In this document: positions 43,115 to 52,327 of the stretch, piece after piece
How positions within the stretch are numbered: the first letter of the stretch is position 1
How the letters are laid out: each line of letters opens with the position of its first letter
Origin: Oceanitalea sp047302425
Lineage (GTDB): Bacteria > Actinomycetota > Actinomycetes > Actinomycetales > Actinomycetaceae
Assembly: GCF_047302425.1 (NCBI RefSeq)
Contig: NZ_CP154855.1
Location: 434,001 to 498,000 of the forward strand
Reading direction: 5' to 3'
Length of the DNA: 64,000 nucleotides
Notes under the pieces: generated by a model
Seen by the model: the letters and a program-made list of their open reading frames with translations, nothing else
Database searches by the model: none
What the model was told of the DNA's origin: nothing
Program-made: the position numbers and the translations under genes

Positions 43115-44146
43115 ATGACCACCCACCGCACCCGCGCCGCCGCCCTCGGGCTGGCCGCCACCCTCGCCCTCGCCGCCTGCAGCGCCACGACGGGCACCGG
43201 GGAGGAGGAGGACGAGGACGTCCTGCGCGTCGTCACCCACGACTCCTTCCACCTGAGCGACGGCCTGCTCGCCGACTTCGAGGAGCGCACCGGCTACACC
43301 GTCGAGCACATCACCCCCGGCGACGGCGGAGCGCTCGTCAACCAGCTCGTCCTCACCCGCGACAACCCCCTGGGCGACGTCGTCTACGGCATCGACAACT
43401 CCTTCGCGGCGCGCGCCGCCGGGGTGCTCCAGCCCTACCGCTCCCCGGACGCGACCGGGACGGTGCTGGACGACCGGCTCACCGCCGTCGACTTCGGCGA
43501 CGTGTGCGTCAACGTCGACCACGAGTGGTTCAGCGCGCAGGGCCTCGCCGAGCCGCAGACCCTCGAGGACCTCACCGACCCGGCCTACGCCGACCTGCTC
43601 GTCGTCACCAACCCGGCGACGTCGTCGCCCGGGCTGGCCTTCCTCCTCGCGACCGTCGGCGCCTTCGGGGAGGACGGCTGGGAGCAGTACTGGCGCGACC
43701 TCGCCGCCAACGGGGTGCGGGTCGTCGAGGGCTGGTCGGACGCGTACTACGTCGACTTCTCCGGCTCCGAGGGCGCCGGGCCGCGGCCCCTCGTCGTGTC
43801 CTACTCCTCCTCGCCCGCCGCGGAGGTGCCCGAGAACGGCTCCGCGCCGCGCACCGGCGCCCTCCTGGACACCTGCTTCCGCCAGACCGAGTACGCGGGC
43901 GTGCTCGCCGGCGCCGAGAACGTCGAGGGCGCCCAGGAGTTCGTCGACTTCCTCCTCTCGCCCGAGGTCCAGGCCGACATCCCCGGCTCCATGTACATGT
44001 ACCCGGTGCTCCCCGGCGTCTCGCTGCCGCAGGCGTGGGCCGACCACGCCCCGGTGAGCCCGGCGCCCCACGAGGTGGACCCGCAGGCCATCACCGACAA
44101 CCGGGACCGCTGGATCGAGACGTGGACCGAGATCGTCGTCGGCTGA
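43115..44146 (+). CDS. thiB: Thiamine ABC transporter substrate-binding lipoprotein
   Basis: A 343-residue extracytoplasmic solute-binding protein. The signal peptide ends with the lipobox LAAC (Cys near residue 21), so it is membrane-anchored. The mature region starts LRVVTHDSFHLSDGLLADFE and contains GDVVYGIDNSF and the C-terminal MYMYPVLPGVSLP, matching ThiB-type thiamine/TPP binders. It follows a TPP riboswitch and precedes the permease and ATPase, which strongly supports thiamine uptake. Confidence 0.93.
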   Translation: MTTHRTRAAALGLAATLALAACSATTGTGEEEDEDVLRVVTHDSFHLSDGLLADFEERTGYTVEHITPGDGGALVNQLVLTRDNPLGDVVYGIDNSFAARAAGVLQPYRSPDATGTVLDDRLTAVDFGDVCVNVDHEWFSAQGLAEPQTLEDLTDPAYADLLVVTNPATSSPGLAFLLATVGAFGEDGWEQYWRDLAANGVRVVEGWSDAYYVDFSGSEGAGPRPLVVSYSSSPAAEVPENGSAPRTGALLDTCFRQTEYAGVLAGAENVEGAQEFVDFLLSPEVQADIPGSMYMYPVLPGVSLPQAWADHAPVSPAPHEVDPQAITDNRDRWIETWTEIVVG

Positions 44147-45816
44147 CGAGCCCCGCGGGCGCCCTGGGCTGGGCGCTCGCGGCGGGGGTGCCGCTCGCCT
44201 TCCTCTCGGTCTTCTTCCTCTGGCCGGTCGCCACCATGGTGGCCCGCGGCTTCCTGCCCGACGGCGCGCTCGACCTCGGTGGCATCGGTGAGGTGCTCTC
44301 CCGCCCGCGCACGTGGCGGGTCATCGGGATCACCGTCGGGCAGTCGCTGACCGCGACGGCCGCCGCGCTCCTGCTCGGCCTGCCCGGCGCCTACGTCCTG
44401 TACCGCTGCCGCTTCCGCGGACGGCGGCTGGTGCGCGGCTTCATCACGGTGCCCTTCGTGCTGCCCACGGTCGTCGTCGGTGTCGCGTTCCGCTCACTGC
44501 TCGTCGAGACCGGCCCGCTGGGCTTCCTCGGCCTGGACAGGACCTTCGCGGCGGTGGTCGCGGCACTCGTCTTCTTCAACTACGCCCTCGTCGTGCGGAC
44601 CGTGGGCGCGCTGTGGGAGCGGCTGGACCCGCGCGCCGAGGAGGCCGCCCGCAGCCTCGGTGCCTCCCCGTGGCGCGCGTTCCGCACGGTCACGCTGCCG
44701 GCGCTCGCCCCGGCGGTCCTCTCCGCCGGCGCCGTCGTCTTCCTCTTCTGCGCGACCTCCTTCGGCCTCGTCCTCACGATGGGCGGGCCGCGCTACGGCA
44801 CGATCGAGACCGAGGTCTGGGTCCAGACGACGCAGTTCCTCGACCTGCGCGCGGCGGCAGTGCTCTCGGTGCTCCAGCTCGCCGTCGTCGGCGCGGCGCT
44901 GCTCATCGCCTCGCGCGCCCGGCGGCGCTACGACCGCTCCCTGCACCTGCGCACGGACCGCACGGCCACCCACCCCCTCCGGCTGCGCGGCCCCGGGCGG
45001 CCGGGACCGGACGTGCCGGCGGTGGTCGTCACCGCCGTCGTCGTCCTCGGCCTGCTCGTCCTGCCGCTCGCCCACCTCCTCGCCGGCTCGCTGCGCACCC
45101 CGGAGGGCTGGGGGCTGGAGAACTTCCGCCGGCTGGCGACGACGGGCGGCGCCAACGCGCTGACCGTCACCGTGTGGGAGGCGACCCTCAACTCGCTGCG
45201 GGCGGCCGTCGACGCGACGGTCCTCGCCGTCGTCGTCGGCACGCTCGTCGCGCTCGTCGTCTCCCGGCGGCCGCGCTCGCCGCGGGGACGGCGGGCGCTG
45301 GGGGTGCTCGACGCCGTCTTCATGCTCCCCCTCGGGGTGTCGGCCGTGACGGTGGGCTTCGGCTTCCTCGTCACGCTCGACTCCCCGCCGCTGGACCTGC
45401 GCGGCTCACCCGTCATCGTGCCGATCGCGCAGGCGGTGGTCGCTGTCCCGATCGTCGTGCGGACCGTGCTGCCGGTGCTGCGGGCGATCGACCCGCGGCT
45501 GCGGGAGGCGGCCGCCGTGCTGGGCGCCGCACCCGGGCGGGTGCTGGCGACCGTCGACGGCCCCTTCCTCCTACGTGGCCTGGGCCTGGCGGTCGGCTTC
45601 GCCTTCGCCGTCTCCCTCGGGGAGTTCGGCGCGACCGCCTTCCTCGCGCGCCCGGAGACCCCGACGCTGCCGGTCGTCGTCTTCCGGCTCATCGGGCGCC
45701 CGGGCGCCGAGAACTACGGCATGGCGCTGGCGGCCTCGGTCGTCCTCGCCGTGCTCACCGCGAGCGTCATGATGCTCGCCGAACGCCTCCGAGGAGACAG
45801 GATGGGCACGTGGTGA
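44122..45816 (+). CDS. thiP: Thiamine ABC transporter permease
   Basis: A permease of about 564 residues with two tandem BPD_transp_1 halves and about 12 membrane segments. EAA loops occur in each half: EEAARSLGASPWRAFRTVTL (near residue 175) and LREAAAVLGAAPGRVLATV (near 460). The start is uncertain. GTG at 44122, overlapping thiB by 25 bp, is the longest reasonable choice; a GTG about 20 codons later is also possible. It is coupled to thiQ by a GTGA overlap. Confidence 0.9.
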   Translation: MDRDRRRLTSPAGALGWALAAGVPLAFLSVFFLWPVATMVARGFLPDGALDLGGIGEVLSRPRTWRVIGITVGQSLTATAAALLLGLPGAYVLYRCRFRGRRLVRGFITVPFVLPTVVVGVAFRSLLVETGPLGFLGLDRTFAAVVAALVFFNYALVVRTVGALWERLDPRAEEAARSLGASPWRAFRTVTLPALAPAVLSAGAVVFLFCATSFGLVLTMGGPRYGTIETEVWVQTTQFLDLRAAAVLSVLQLAVVGAALLIASRARRRYDRSLHLRTDRTATHPLRLRGPGRPGPDVPAVVVTAVVVLGLLVLPLAHLLAGSLRTPEGWGLENFRRLATTGGANALTVTVWEATLNSLRAAVDATVLAVVVGTLVALVVSRRPRSPRGRRALGVLDAVFMLPLGVSAVTVGFGFLVTLDSPPLDLRGSPVIVPIAQAVVAVPIVVRTVLPVLRAIDPRLREAAAVLGAAPGRVLATVDGPFLLRGLGLAVGFAFAVSLGEFGATAFLARPETPTLPVVVFRLIGRPGAENYGMALAASVVLAVLTASVMMLAERLRGDRMGTW

Positions 45817-46823
45817 GCGGACTGGAGGCGCGCGGGGTCGTCGTCACCTACCCCGGCGGCCCGACGGCGGTGGACGGGGTGGACCTCGACGTCCCCGCCG
45901 GTGAGGTGCTCGCCCTCCTCGGCCCCTCCGGCTGCGGGAAGTCCTCGCTGCTGCGGGCGGTCGCCGGGCTCGAGCCGCTGGCCGCCGGCCGGCTGCGCTG
46001 GGACGGGCAGGACCTCGAGGGCATCCCGGTGCACCGGCGCGGCTTCGGGCTGATGTTCCAGGACGGCCAGCTCTTCCCGCACCGAGACGTCGCCGGCAAC
46101 GTCGGCTACGGGCTGGGCGCGCTGCCCCGCGCCGACCGCGAGCACCGGGTGGCCGAGCTCCTCGAGCTCGTCGGCCTCGCCGGCTACGGGGCCCGGCCGG
46201 TCACGACGCTCTCGGGCGGCGAGCAGCAGCGCGTCGCCCTCGCCCGCTCGCTCGCCCCGCGCCCCCGCCTCCTCCTGCTCGACGAGCCGCTGTCCTCCCT
46301 GGACCGCTCGCTGCGCGAGCACCTCGCCGGCGAGCTGCGCGACATCATCCACGCCGCCGGCACCACCGCCGTCTACGTCACCCACGACCAGGACGAGGCC
46401 TTCACCGTCGCCACCCGGATCGCCGTCATGGCGCGCGGCCACGTGCTCCAGGCGGACACGCCCGAGCGCCTGTGGCGGGCACCGGCGGGCGAGGAGGTGG
46501 CCCGCTTCCTCGGCTACGGGCCGGTGGTCGACGCCGTCGCCGTCGACGGCGGGGTGCGCGGACCGCTCGGGACGGTCGCCACCCCCAACGCGGGGAGCGG
46601 GCCGGTGCGGCTCGCCCTCGGGCCGCGGGCGCTCGTCCCCGACGACGACGGCGCACCCCTGCCCGTCCGCGGGTGGCGGGTGCGCCGCGGCGAGAAGGAG
46701 CTGGACGTCACGCTCCCCGACGGCCAGGGCGCGGTGCTCCGCGTGCCGGCCGACGGCCCGGTGCCCGAGAGCGTGGGCGTGCGGGTGCTGCCCGAGCACG
46801 TCGCCGTGCTGGGGGCACGGTGA
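45813..46823 (+). CDS. thiQ: Thiamine ABC transporter ATP-binding protein
   Basis: A 336-residue ABC ATPase. Walker A is GPSGCGKSS (about 37-45), the Q-loop is MFQDGQLFPH, the signature is LSGGEQQRVALARSL (about 130-144), Walker B is LLLLDEPLSSLD, and the switch His is in VTHDQDEA. A C-terminal about 100-residue regulatory (TOBE-like) domain follows. The start is GTG at 45813. Its stop overlaps the next gene by GTGA, so that membrane protein may be co-translated with the transporter. Confidence 0.93.
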   Translation: MSGLEARGVVVTYPGGPTAVDGVDLDVPAGEVLALLGPSGCGKSSLLRAVAGLEPLAAGRLRWDGQDLEGIPVHRRGFGLMFQDGQLFPHRDVAGNVGYGLGALPRADREHRVAELLELVGLAGYGARPVTTLSGGEQQRVALARSLAPRPRLLLLDEPLSSLDRSLREHLAGELRDIIHAAGTTAVYVTHDQDEAFTVATRIAVMARGHVLQADTPERLWRAPAGEEVARFLGYGPVVDAVAVDGGVRGPLGTVATPNAGSGPVRLALGPRALVPDDDGAPLPVRGWRVRRGEKELDVTLPDGQGAVLRVPADGPVPESVGVRVLPEHVAVLGAR

Positions 46824-47359
46824 ACGAGACGCTCGCGCTGCTCCTCCTCGTCGCGGTGGTCGCCGTGCCCGCGCTGCTCCTCGCGCGCTCCCGTCGCCGG
46901 CTCGGCAGCGCCGTGCGCCGCACCGAGCGGCTGGAGGTATGGGCCGCGCCCCGCGGCTGGCGGGTGCTCGGCGCCGCGCCCGAGGTGCTCGGCCGCTGGC
47001 AGTGCCCGCCCTTCACGGCCCCCGAGCGCGACGTGGACGACGCGGTCACCGGGCCCCACCGCGGCCGGGAGGCGAGCTCCTTCCGCCTGGAGACGGCTGC
47101 CGGGGTCACCCACGTCGTCACCGTCGAGCTGCGCGCGAGCGTGCCGGTGGCCCAGCTGATGACGGACGGCGTCCCGGCCGAGGAGCTGGGCACCGAGGGT
47201 GGGGCCTGGCTGCGGGACCGCTCGCCGAGCGGGATGTCGGTGCGGGCCGAGCAGGGCGTCGTCGTCGGCTGGCTGCCCGGCGAGCCGCTCCTCACCGAGC
47301 TCGACCGCTACCTCGACGTCCTCGTCGACGTCGCGGACACCCTCGAGCAGCTCGGCTGA
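46820..47359 (+). CDS. Hypothetical membrane-anchored protein after thiQ
   Basis: A 179-residue protein with one N-terminal membrane helix (about 4-22, TLALLLLVAVVAVPALLLAR), an Arg-rich stop-transfer stretch, and a soluble domain with an alternating beta pattern (EASSFRLETAAGVTHVVTVELRA). No known motif is recognised. It is the fourth gene of the thi operon by overlap, but a role in thiamine uptake is only positional inference. The start is GTG at 46820. Confidence 0.7.
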   Translation: MNETLALLLLVAVVAVPALLLARSRRRLGSAVRRTERLEVWAAPRGWRVLGAAPEVLGRWQCPPFTAPERDVDDAVTGPHRGREASSFRLETAAGVTHVVTVELRASVPVAQLMTDGVPAEELGTEGGAWLRDRSPSGMSVRAEQGVVVGWLPGEPLLTELDRYLDVLVDVADTLEQLG

Positions 47360-47394
47360 GCGGGCCCGCGGCCGCGCGGGTGCAGGATGGGGGG

Positions 47395-48594
47395 ATGACC
47401 GAGCACCTCCCGACGGACGAGATCAGCACCGGACAGCGGGAGGAGGTGCCGGCCACCGACTGGAACCCGCGGGGCACCCGGGTGCTGAGCGACCCGCTCG
47501 CCGCCTACGACGAGATGCGCGAGCGCTGCCCCGTCGCGCGGGGCACCGCCGGGGACTGGACACTCTTCTCCCACGCCGACGTCACCGCCGCGGCCCTCGA
47601 CGACCGCACCTTCTCCAACGGTGTCTCCCGCTTCCTCCAGGTCCCCAACGGCCTGGACGGGCCGACGCACACCGCCTTCCGCGCCGTCGTCGAGCGCTAC
47701 TTCACCCCGGAGCGGATGACCGCCGCCGAGCCGGTGGTCGCCGGCGTGGCGGCGCAGGTCGTCGCCGGGCTGAACGTGCCCGGGCGGGTGGACGCCGTCG
47801 CGCTCGGCGCGCGCTTCGCGGTGCGGGCCCAGTGCGCCTGGCTCGGCTGGCCGGCGGAGCTCGAGGACGAGCTGCTCGGGTGGGTGGCCGACAACCACGC
47901 CGCGACCCGCTCGGGCGACCGTGCCCGCACCGCCGAGGTCGCCGCCCGCTTCGACGCGATCATCCGCTCCCTCACCGACGCGCGGCGCGCCGCGGGGGAC
48001 GCGGCCCCCGCGGACGTGACGACCGAGCTCGTGCGCGAGCGGGTGGAGGGCCGGCCGCTCACCGACGAGGAGATCGTCTCGGTGCTGCGGAACTGGACGG
48101 GCGGGGACCTCGGCTCGATGGCGCTGTGCGCCGGTGTCGTCCTCGCCTACCTCGCCGACCACCCGGCGCTGCAGGACCGGCTGCGCTCGGGGGTCTCCGA
48201 CCGGGAGCTGAACGCCGTCCTCGACGAGATCCTGCGCATCGACGACCCCTTCGTCTCCAACCGCCGCGTCACCACCGAGGCCGTCACCCTCGGCGGCCGG
48301 GAGATCGCCGCCGGGGAGCGCGTCCACCTCAGCTGGACCGCGGCCAACCGTGACCCGCGCGTCTTCGGCGACCCCGACGAGTTCGCGCCCGAGCGCAACG
48401 CGCCCTACAACCTCGTGTGGGGCATCGGGCGCCACGTGTGCCCCGGCCGCCCGCTCGCCACCCTCGAGCTGCGGGCCCTCACCCGCGCGGTCCTCGCCGC
48501 GACGACGGCCGTGGAGGCGGACCCCGACCGCCCGCGCGAGCGCGAGCTGCCCCCGGTCGGCGGCTACGCCGTCGTCCCGCTCGTCCTGCGCTGA
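47395..48594 (+). CDS. Cytochrome P450 with atypical I-helix
   Basis: A 399-residue P450-fold protein. The heme-ligand Cys is in WGIGRHVCPGRPLA (near residue 347; Trp replaces the usual Phe), and the ExxR motif is present in LDEILRI and the later R of SNRRV (K-helix). The I-helix reads RNWTGGDLGSMALCAG, so the usual A/G-G-x-D/E-T acid-alcohol pair is not present. Such P450s may use peroxide or act through substrate-assisted chemistry. No ferredoxin or reductase gene adjoins. It is flanked by non-overlapping genes and probably forms its own unit. Confidence 0.88.
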   Translation: MTEHLPTDEISTGQREEVPATDWNPRGTRVLSDPLAAYDEMRERCPVARGTAGDWTLFSHADVTAAALDDRTFSNGVSRFLQVPNGLDGPTHTAFRAVVERYFTPERMTAAEPVVAGVAAQVVAGLNVPGRVDAVALGARFAVRAQCAWLGWPAELEDELLGWVADNHAATRSGDRARTAEVAARFDAIIRSLTDARRAAGDAAPADVTTELVRERVEGRPLTDEEIVSVLRNWTGGDLGSMALCAGVVLAYLADHPALQDRLRSGVSDRELNAVLDEILRIDDPFVSNRRVTTEAVTLGGREIAAGERVHLSWTAANRDPRVFGDPDEFAPERNAPYNLVWGIGRHVCPGRPLATLELRALTRAVLAATTAVEADPDRPRERELPPVGGYAVVPLVLR

Positions 48595-48663
48595 GGCCGG
48601 GCGGAAGGGGCGCGCGCTGCCGCGAAGCCTGCGAGGCTGGGCGGACCTGTAGCGAGAGGAGAC

Positions 48664-49401
48664 GTGGTGCTCGGACTACCAGACAGCGTGCGCGTGCTGC
48701 TGTTCGACCTCGACGGCGTGCTCACCCGGACCGCCGCCCTCCACGCCCGGGCGTGGACGGAGACCTTCGACGAGGTGCTCCGGGAGCACTCCCGGCGGAC
48801 GGGGGAGCCCTTCGTCCCCTTCGACCCGGTGGCGGAGTACGCCGCGCACGTCGACGGCAAGCGCCGGGTCGACGGCGTGCGCGACTTCCTCGGCAGCCGC
48901 GACATCACCCTGCCCTTCGGGACCCCGACCGACAGCCCGGAGCGGGAGACCATCAACGGCATCGGCAACCGGAAGAACGAGCGCGTCCTCCAGCTCATCA
49001 CGACCGAGGGCGTCGAGGTCTTCCCCGGCTCCCTGCGCTACCTCGAGGCCGCGCGGGAGGCGGGGCTGCCCTGCGCCGTCGTCTCCTCCAGCGCGAACGC
49101 CGCCCTCGTGCTGGACGTCACGGGCCTGGAGGACCGGATCGACGTCCTCGTCGACGGCTCTGTCGCCCACGCGCTCGACCTGCCCGGCAAGCCCGCCCCC
49201 GACACCTTCCTCGAGGCGACGCGCCGCCTGGGCGTCACGCCGCGGGAGGCCGCGGTCTTCGAGGACGCGCGCGCCGGTGTGGCGGCGGCCCGGACGGGCG
49301 GCTTCGGCTACGTCGTCGGCGTCGACCGCCTCGGGCAGGCCGACGCACTGCGCGAGGAGGGCGCCGACGTCGTCGTCACGGACCTCGAGGAGCTCCTGTG
49401 A
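48664..49401 (+). CDS. Beta-phosphoglucomutase-like HAD phosphatase
   Basis: A protein of about 245 residues of the HAD superfamily. Motif I is FDLDGVLTRTA (D-x-D near residue 15), with a helical cap domain, VSSSANA as motif II, GKPAPDTF for the Lys motif, and FEDARAGVAAA as motif IV. The DLDGVLT pattern and partner gene match beta-phosphoglucomutase, which converts beta-glucose-1-phosphate from a GH65 phosphorylase to glucose-6-phosphate. Of two tandem GTG codons, 48667 has the better spacing from AGGAG (48657-48661); 48664 is given here. It overlaps the GH65 gene by GTGA. Confidence 0.9.
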   Translation: MVLGLPDSVRVLLFDLDGVLTRTAALHARAWTETFDEVLREHSRRTGEPFVPFDPVAEYAAHVDGKRRVDGVRDFLGSRDITLPFGTPTDSPERETINGIGNRKNERVLQLITTEGVEVFPGSLRYLEAAREAGLPCAVVSSSANAALVLDVTGLEDRIDVLVDGSVAHALDLPGKPAPDTFLEATRRLGVTPREAAVFEDARAGVAAARTGGFGYVVGVDRLGQADALREEGADVVVTDLEELL

Positions 49402-51782
49402 CCGAGCCGACCCTGCCCGTCGAGCCCTGGTGCCTGCGCGAGCGGGGCCTGGACCTCGACTCGCTCGGCCGGATGGAGTCGCTCTTCGCGCTGTCGAACG
49501 GGCACCTGGGCCTGCGCGGCAACCTCGACGAGGGTGAGCCGGTGGACCAGCAGGGCACCTACCTGTCCGGCTTCTTCGAGCACCACCAGCTGCCCTACGC
49601 CGAGGGCGGCTACGGCTACCCGGAGTCCGGGCAGACGATCGTCAACGTCACCAACGGCAAGCTCGTCCGCCTCCTCGTCGACGACGAGCCCTTCGACATG
49701 CGCTACGGCGAGGTCCTCTCCCACGAGCGGGTGCTCGACCTGCGCGCCGGCACCCTGCGCCGGGTGACCGACTGGGTCTCCCCGGCCGGGCGGCGGGTCG
49801 TCGTGCGCTCCACCCGGCTCGTGTCCTTCACCCACCGCGCCGTCGCCGCCGTCGAGTACGAGGTCGAGCCCGTGGACGGGCCCGCGCGCCTCATCGTCCA
49901 GTCCCAGCTCGTCGCCAACGAGGACCCGCCGGAGGCCGACGACGACGACCCGCGGGTGGCCGCCGCCCTCCAGGACCCGCTCGTCGCCGTCGCCAGGGAC
50001 GTCGAGCAGCGCGGCGCCGTGCTCCTCCACCGCACCCGCACGAGCAACCTGCTCGTCGCGGCCGGCATGGACCACGACATCGAGTGCCCCCGCCAGTTCG
50101 AGGTGGAGAACGAGGCCCGCGAGGACTGGGCGCGCACGACCGTCGTCACGCGCCTGGAGGCGGGGGAGACGCTGCGGGTGGTCAAGCACGTCGCCTACGG
50201 CTGGTCCGGCACCCGCAGCGCCGACGCCCTGCGCGACCAGGTGGCCGCCGCGCTCACCAGCGCCCGCTACGCCGGCTGGGACTCCCTCGTGCGCGACCAG
50301 CGCCGCTACCTCGACGACTTCTGGCGCTCGGCGGACGTCGAGGTCGACGGCGACCCGATCCTCCAGCAGGCGGTGCGCTTCTGCCTCTTCCAGGTGCTGC
50401 AGGCCGGCGCGCGGGCCGAGGGCCGGGCGATCGGCGCCAAGGCGCTGACGGGCACCGGCTACAACGGACACACCTTCTGGGACATCGAGGGCTTCGTGCT
50501 GCCCGTCCTCGTCATGACCGCACCCGACGCCGCGGCGCACGCGCTGCGCTGGCGGGCCTCGACCCTGCCGCTGGCCAAGGCCCGGGCGGCGACGCTCGGC
50601 CTCGCGGGCGCCGCCTTCCCGTGGCGCACCATCCAGGGCGAGGAGACCTCGGCGTACTGGCCCGCCGGCACCGCCGCCTTCCACCTCAACGCCGACATCG
50701 CCCGCGCCTTCGAGTACTACCGCCTCACCACGGGGGACGAGAGCCTGGACCGCGAGTGCGGGGCCGAGGTGCTCGTCGAGACCGCGCGGCTGTGGATGTC
50801 GCTGGGCCACCACGACCGCTCGGGCGCCTGGCACGTCCAGGGCGTCACCGGGCCCGACGAGTACACCGCCGTCATCGACGACAACGTCTTCACCAACCTC
50901 ATGGCCGCGCGGAACCTGCGCTCCGCCGACGGCGCGTGCGAGCGCAACCCGGACCTCGCCGTCGCCCTCGGGGTGGACGACGACGAGCGGGCGGCCTGGC
51001 GGGCCGCCGCGGAGGCGGTCCACGTGCCCTACGACGCCGAGCTCGGCGTGCACCCGCAGTGCGAGGGCTTCACCCGGTACGGGGAGTGGGACTTCCACGA
51101 CGGCGGGACCCGCTACCCGCTCATGCTGCACGCCCCGTACTTCCAGCTCTACCGCAAGCAGGTCGTCAAGCAGGCCGACCTCGTGCTCGCCATGCACTGG
51201 TGCGGGGAGGCCTTCACCGACAAGGACAAGGCGTGGAACCTCGACTACTACGAGCGCCGCACCGTGCGTGACTCCTCGCTGTCGGCCTGCACCCAGGCGG
51301 TCATGTGCGCGGAGGTGGGGCACCTGGACCTCGCGCACGCCTACCTCCACGAGGCGGCGCTCGTCGACCTGCGCGACCTCCAGGGCAACACCGACCAGGG
51401 GCTGCACATCGCCTCCTCCGCCGGGGCGTGGACGGCTCTCGTCGACGGCTTCGGCGGGATGCGCGAGCGCGGGGACCGGCTGCACGTGGCGCCCGCGCTG
51501 CCCGAGACGGTGACGCGCCTGGCCTTCCGGGTGCTGTGGCGCGGCATGGCCGTCAAGGTGGAGGCGGACCACGACGAGGTCACGTGCACCCTGCTGAGCG
51601 AGGACGGGGAGGAGCTGGCGATGAGCGTCTACGACGAGGAGGTCCGCGTGCGGGCGGGGGAGCCGGTGACGCGCCCGGTCGTGCTGCGCCCGCCGCTGCT
51701 GCCCGCCCCGCCGCAGCCGGCGGGGCGCACGCCCCGGCCCGCCGGACGGCAGCCGCTCTCGGTCGCCCGGAGCGCCTCGTGA
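49398..51782 (+). CDS. Glycoside hydrolase family 65 disaccharide phosphorylase
   Basis: A 794-residue GH65 enzyme that phosphorolyses an alpha-linked glucose disaccharide (maltose, trehalose, kojibiose or nigerose types) to beta-glucose-1-phosphate. The catalytic Glu is in GPDEYTAVIDDNVFTN (near residue 486). The (alpha/alpha)6 barrel follows an N-terminal beta-sandwich (LFALSNGHLGLRGN) and includes NGHTFWDIEGFVLPVL and KQVVKQADLVLAM, part of the phosphate site. The coupled beta-phosphoglucomutase gene confirms the phosphorolytic pathway. The exact linkage specificity cannot be read from sequence. Confidence 0.93.
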   Translation: MTEPTLPVEPWCLRERGLDLDSLGRMESLFALSNGHLGLRGNLDEGEPVDQQGTYLSGFFEHHQLPYAEGGYGYPESGQTIVNVTNGKLVRLLVDDEPFDMRYGEVLSHERVLDLRAGTLRRVTDWVSPAGRRVVVRSTRLVSFTHRAVAAVEYEVEPVDGPARLIVQSQLVANEDPPEADDDDPRVAAALQDPLVAVARDVEQRGAVLLHRTRTSNLLVAAGMDHDIECPRQFEVENEAREDWARTTVVTRLEAGETLRVVKHVAYGWSGTRSADALRDQVAAALTSARYAGWDSLVRDQRRYLDDFWRSADVEVDGDPILQQAVRFCLFQVLQAGARAEGRAIGAKALTGTGYNGHTFWDIEGFVLPVLVMTAPDAAAHALRWRASTLPLAKARAATLGLAGAAFPWRTIQGEETSAYWPAGTAAFHLNADIARAFEYYRLTTGDESLDRECGAEVLVETARLWMSLGHHDRSGAWHVQGVTGPDEYTAVIDDNVFTNLMAARNLRSADGACERNPDLAVALGVDDDERAAWRAAAEAVHVPYDAELGVHPQCEGFTRYGEWDFHDGGTRYPLMLHAPYFQLYRKQVVKQADLVLAMHWCGEAFTDKDKAWNLDYYERRTVRDSSLSACTQAVMCAEVGHLDLAHAYLHEAALVDLRDLQGNTDQGLHIASSAGAWTALVDGFGGMRERGDRLHVAPALPETVTRLAFRVLWRGMAVKVEADHDEVTCTLLSEDGEELAMSVYDEEVRVRAGEPVTRPVVLRPPLLPAPPQPAGRTPRPAGRQPLSVARSAS

Positions 51783-52255
51783 GCGCCGCCGGCCCGGGGC
51801 AGGCCGAGGCCGTCGCCGCGATGGAGGCCGCCGGCCTGGCCCACACGGTGACCCGGCACGGGCGGGTCGGCAGCCTCGCCGAGGCGGCCGCGGCCCGCGG
51901 CGTGGAGCCCGGGGCGATCGTCAAGACGATCGTCGTGCGGCGCGCGGAGGGGGACTACCTCTTCGTCCTCGTCCCGGGCGACCGGCAGATCTCCTGGCCC
52001 CGGCTGCGGGCCCTGCTCGGCGTGAGCCGGCTGTCCCTGCCCGACGCCGCCACCGCCCGCGAGGTGACGGGCTACGAGCGCGGGACCATCACGCCCTTCG
52101 GGGCGCTGCACGCCTGGCCGGTGGTCGCCGACGAGCGCGTGCGGGGCACCGTCTCGATCGGCGCGGGCGCGCACGGCGTGGCCGCGACCGTCGACGGCGC
52201 CGCCCTGGTGACGGCGCTCGGCGCGCGGGTCGCTGACGTCACCGACCCCGCCTGA
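51779..52255 (+). CDS. YbaK/EbsC-type aminoacyl-tRNA deacylase
   Basis: A 158-residue protein of the YbaK/ProX editing family that hydrolyses mischarged aminoacyl-tRNA in trans. Visible segments are AAARGVEPGAIVKTIVVR (about 38-55, with the conserved Lys), VLVPGDRQISWPRLRALLG, and a Gly-rich TPFGALHAWPVV. The start is GTG at 51779, overlapping the GH65 stop. The coupling to GH65 is likely incidental. Confidence 0.87.
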   Translation: MSAAGPGQAEAVAAMEAAGLAHTVTRHGRVGSLAEAAAARGVEPGAIVKTIVVRRAEGDYLFVLVPGDRQISWPRLRALLGVSRLSLPDAATAREVTGYERGTITPFGALHAWPVVADERVRGTVSIGAGAHGVAATVDGAALVTALGARVADVTDPA

Positions 52256-52327
52256 CGGTCCGGCCGAACCCCGCCCGGGGTCTTGCGCCGGGTGGGATGC
52301 TGGAGGCCCGCCGACGGGAGCCGAGAG

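Noticed and set aside
52256..52327. Promoter before the PNPOx-like gene
   Set aside because: TTGCGC and GATGCT are seen but spaced by only 7 bp, too short for a sigma70-type promoter.
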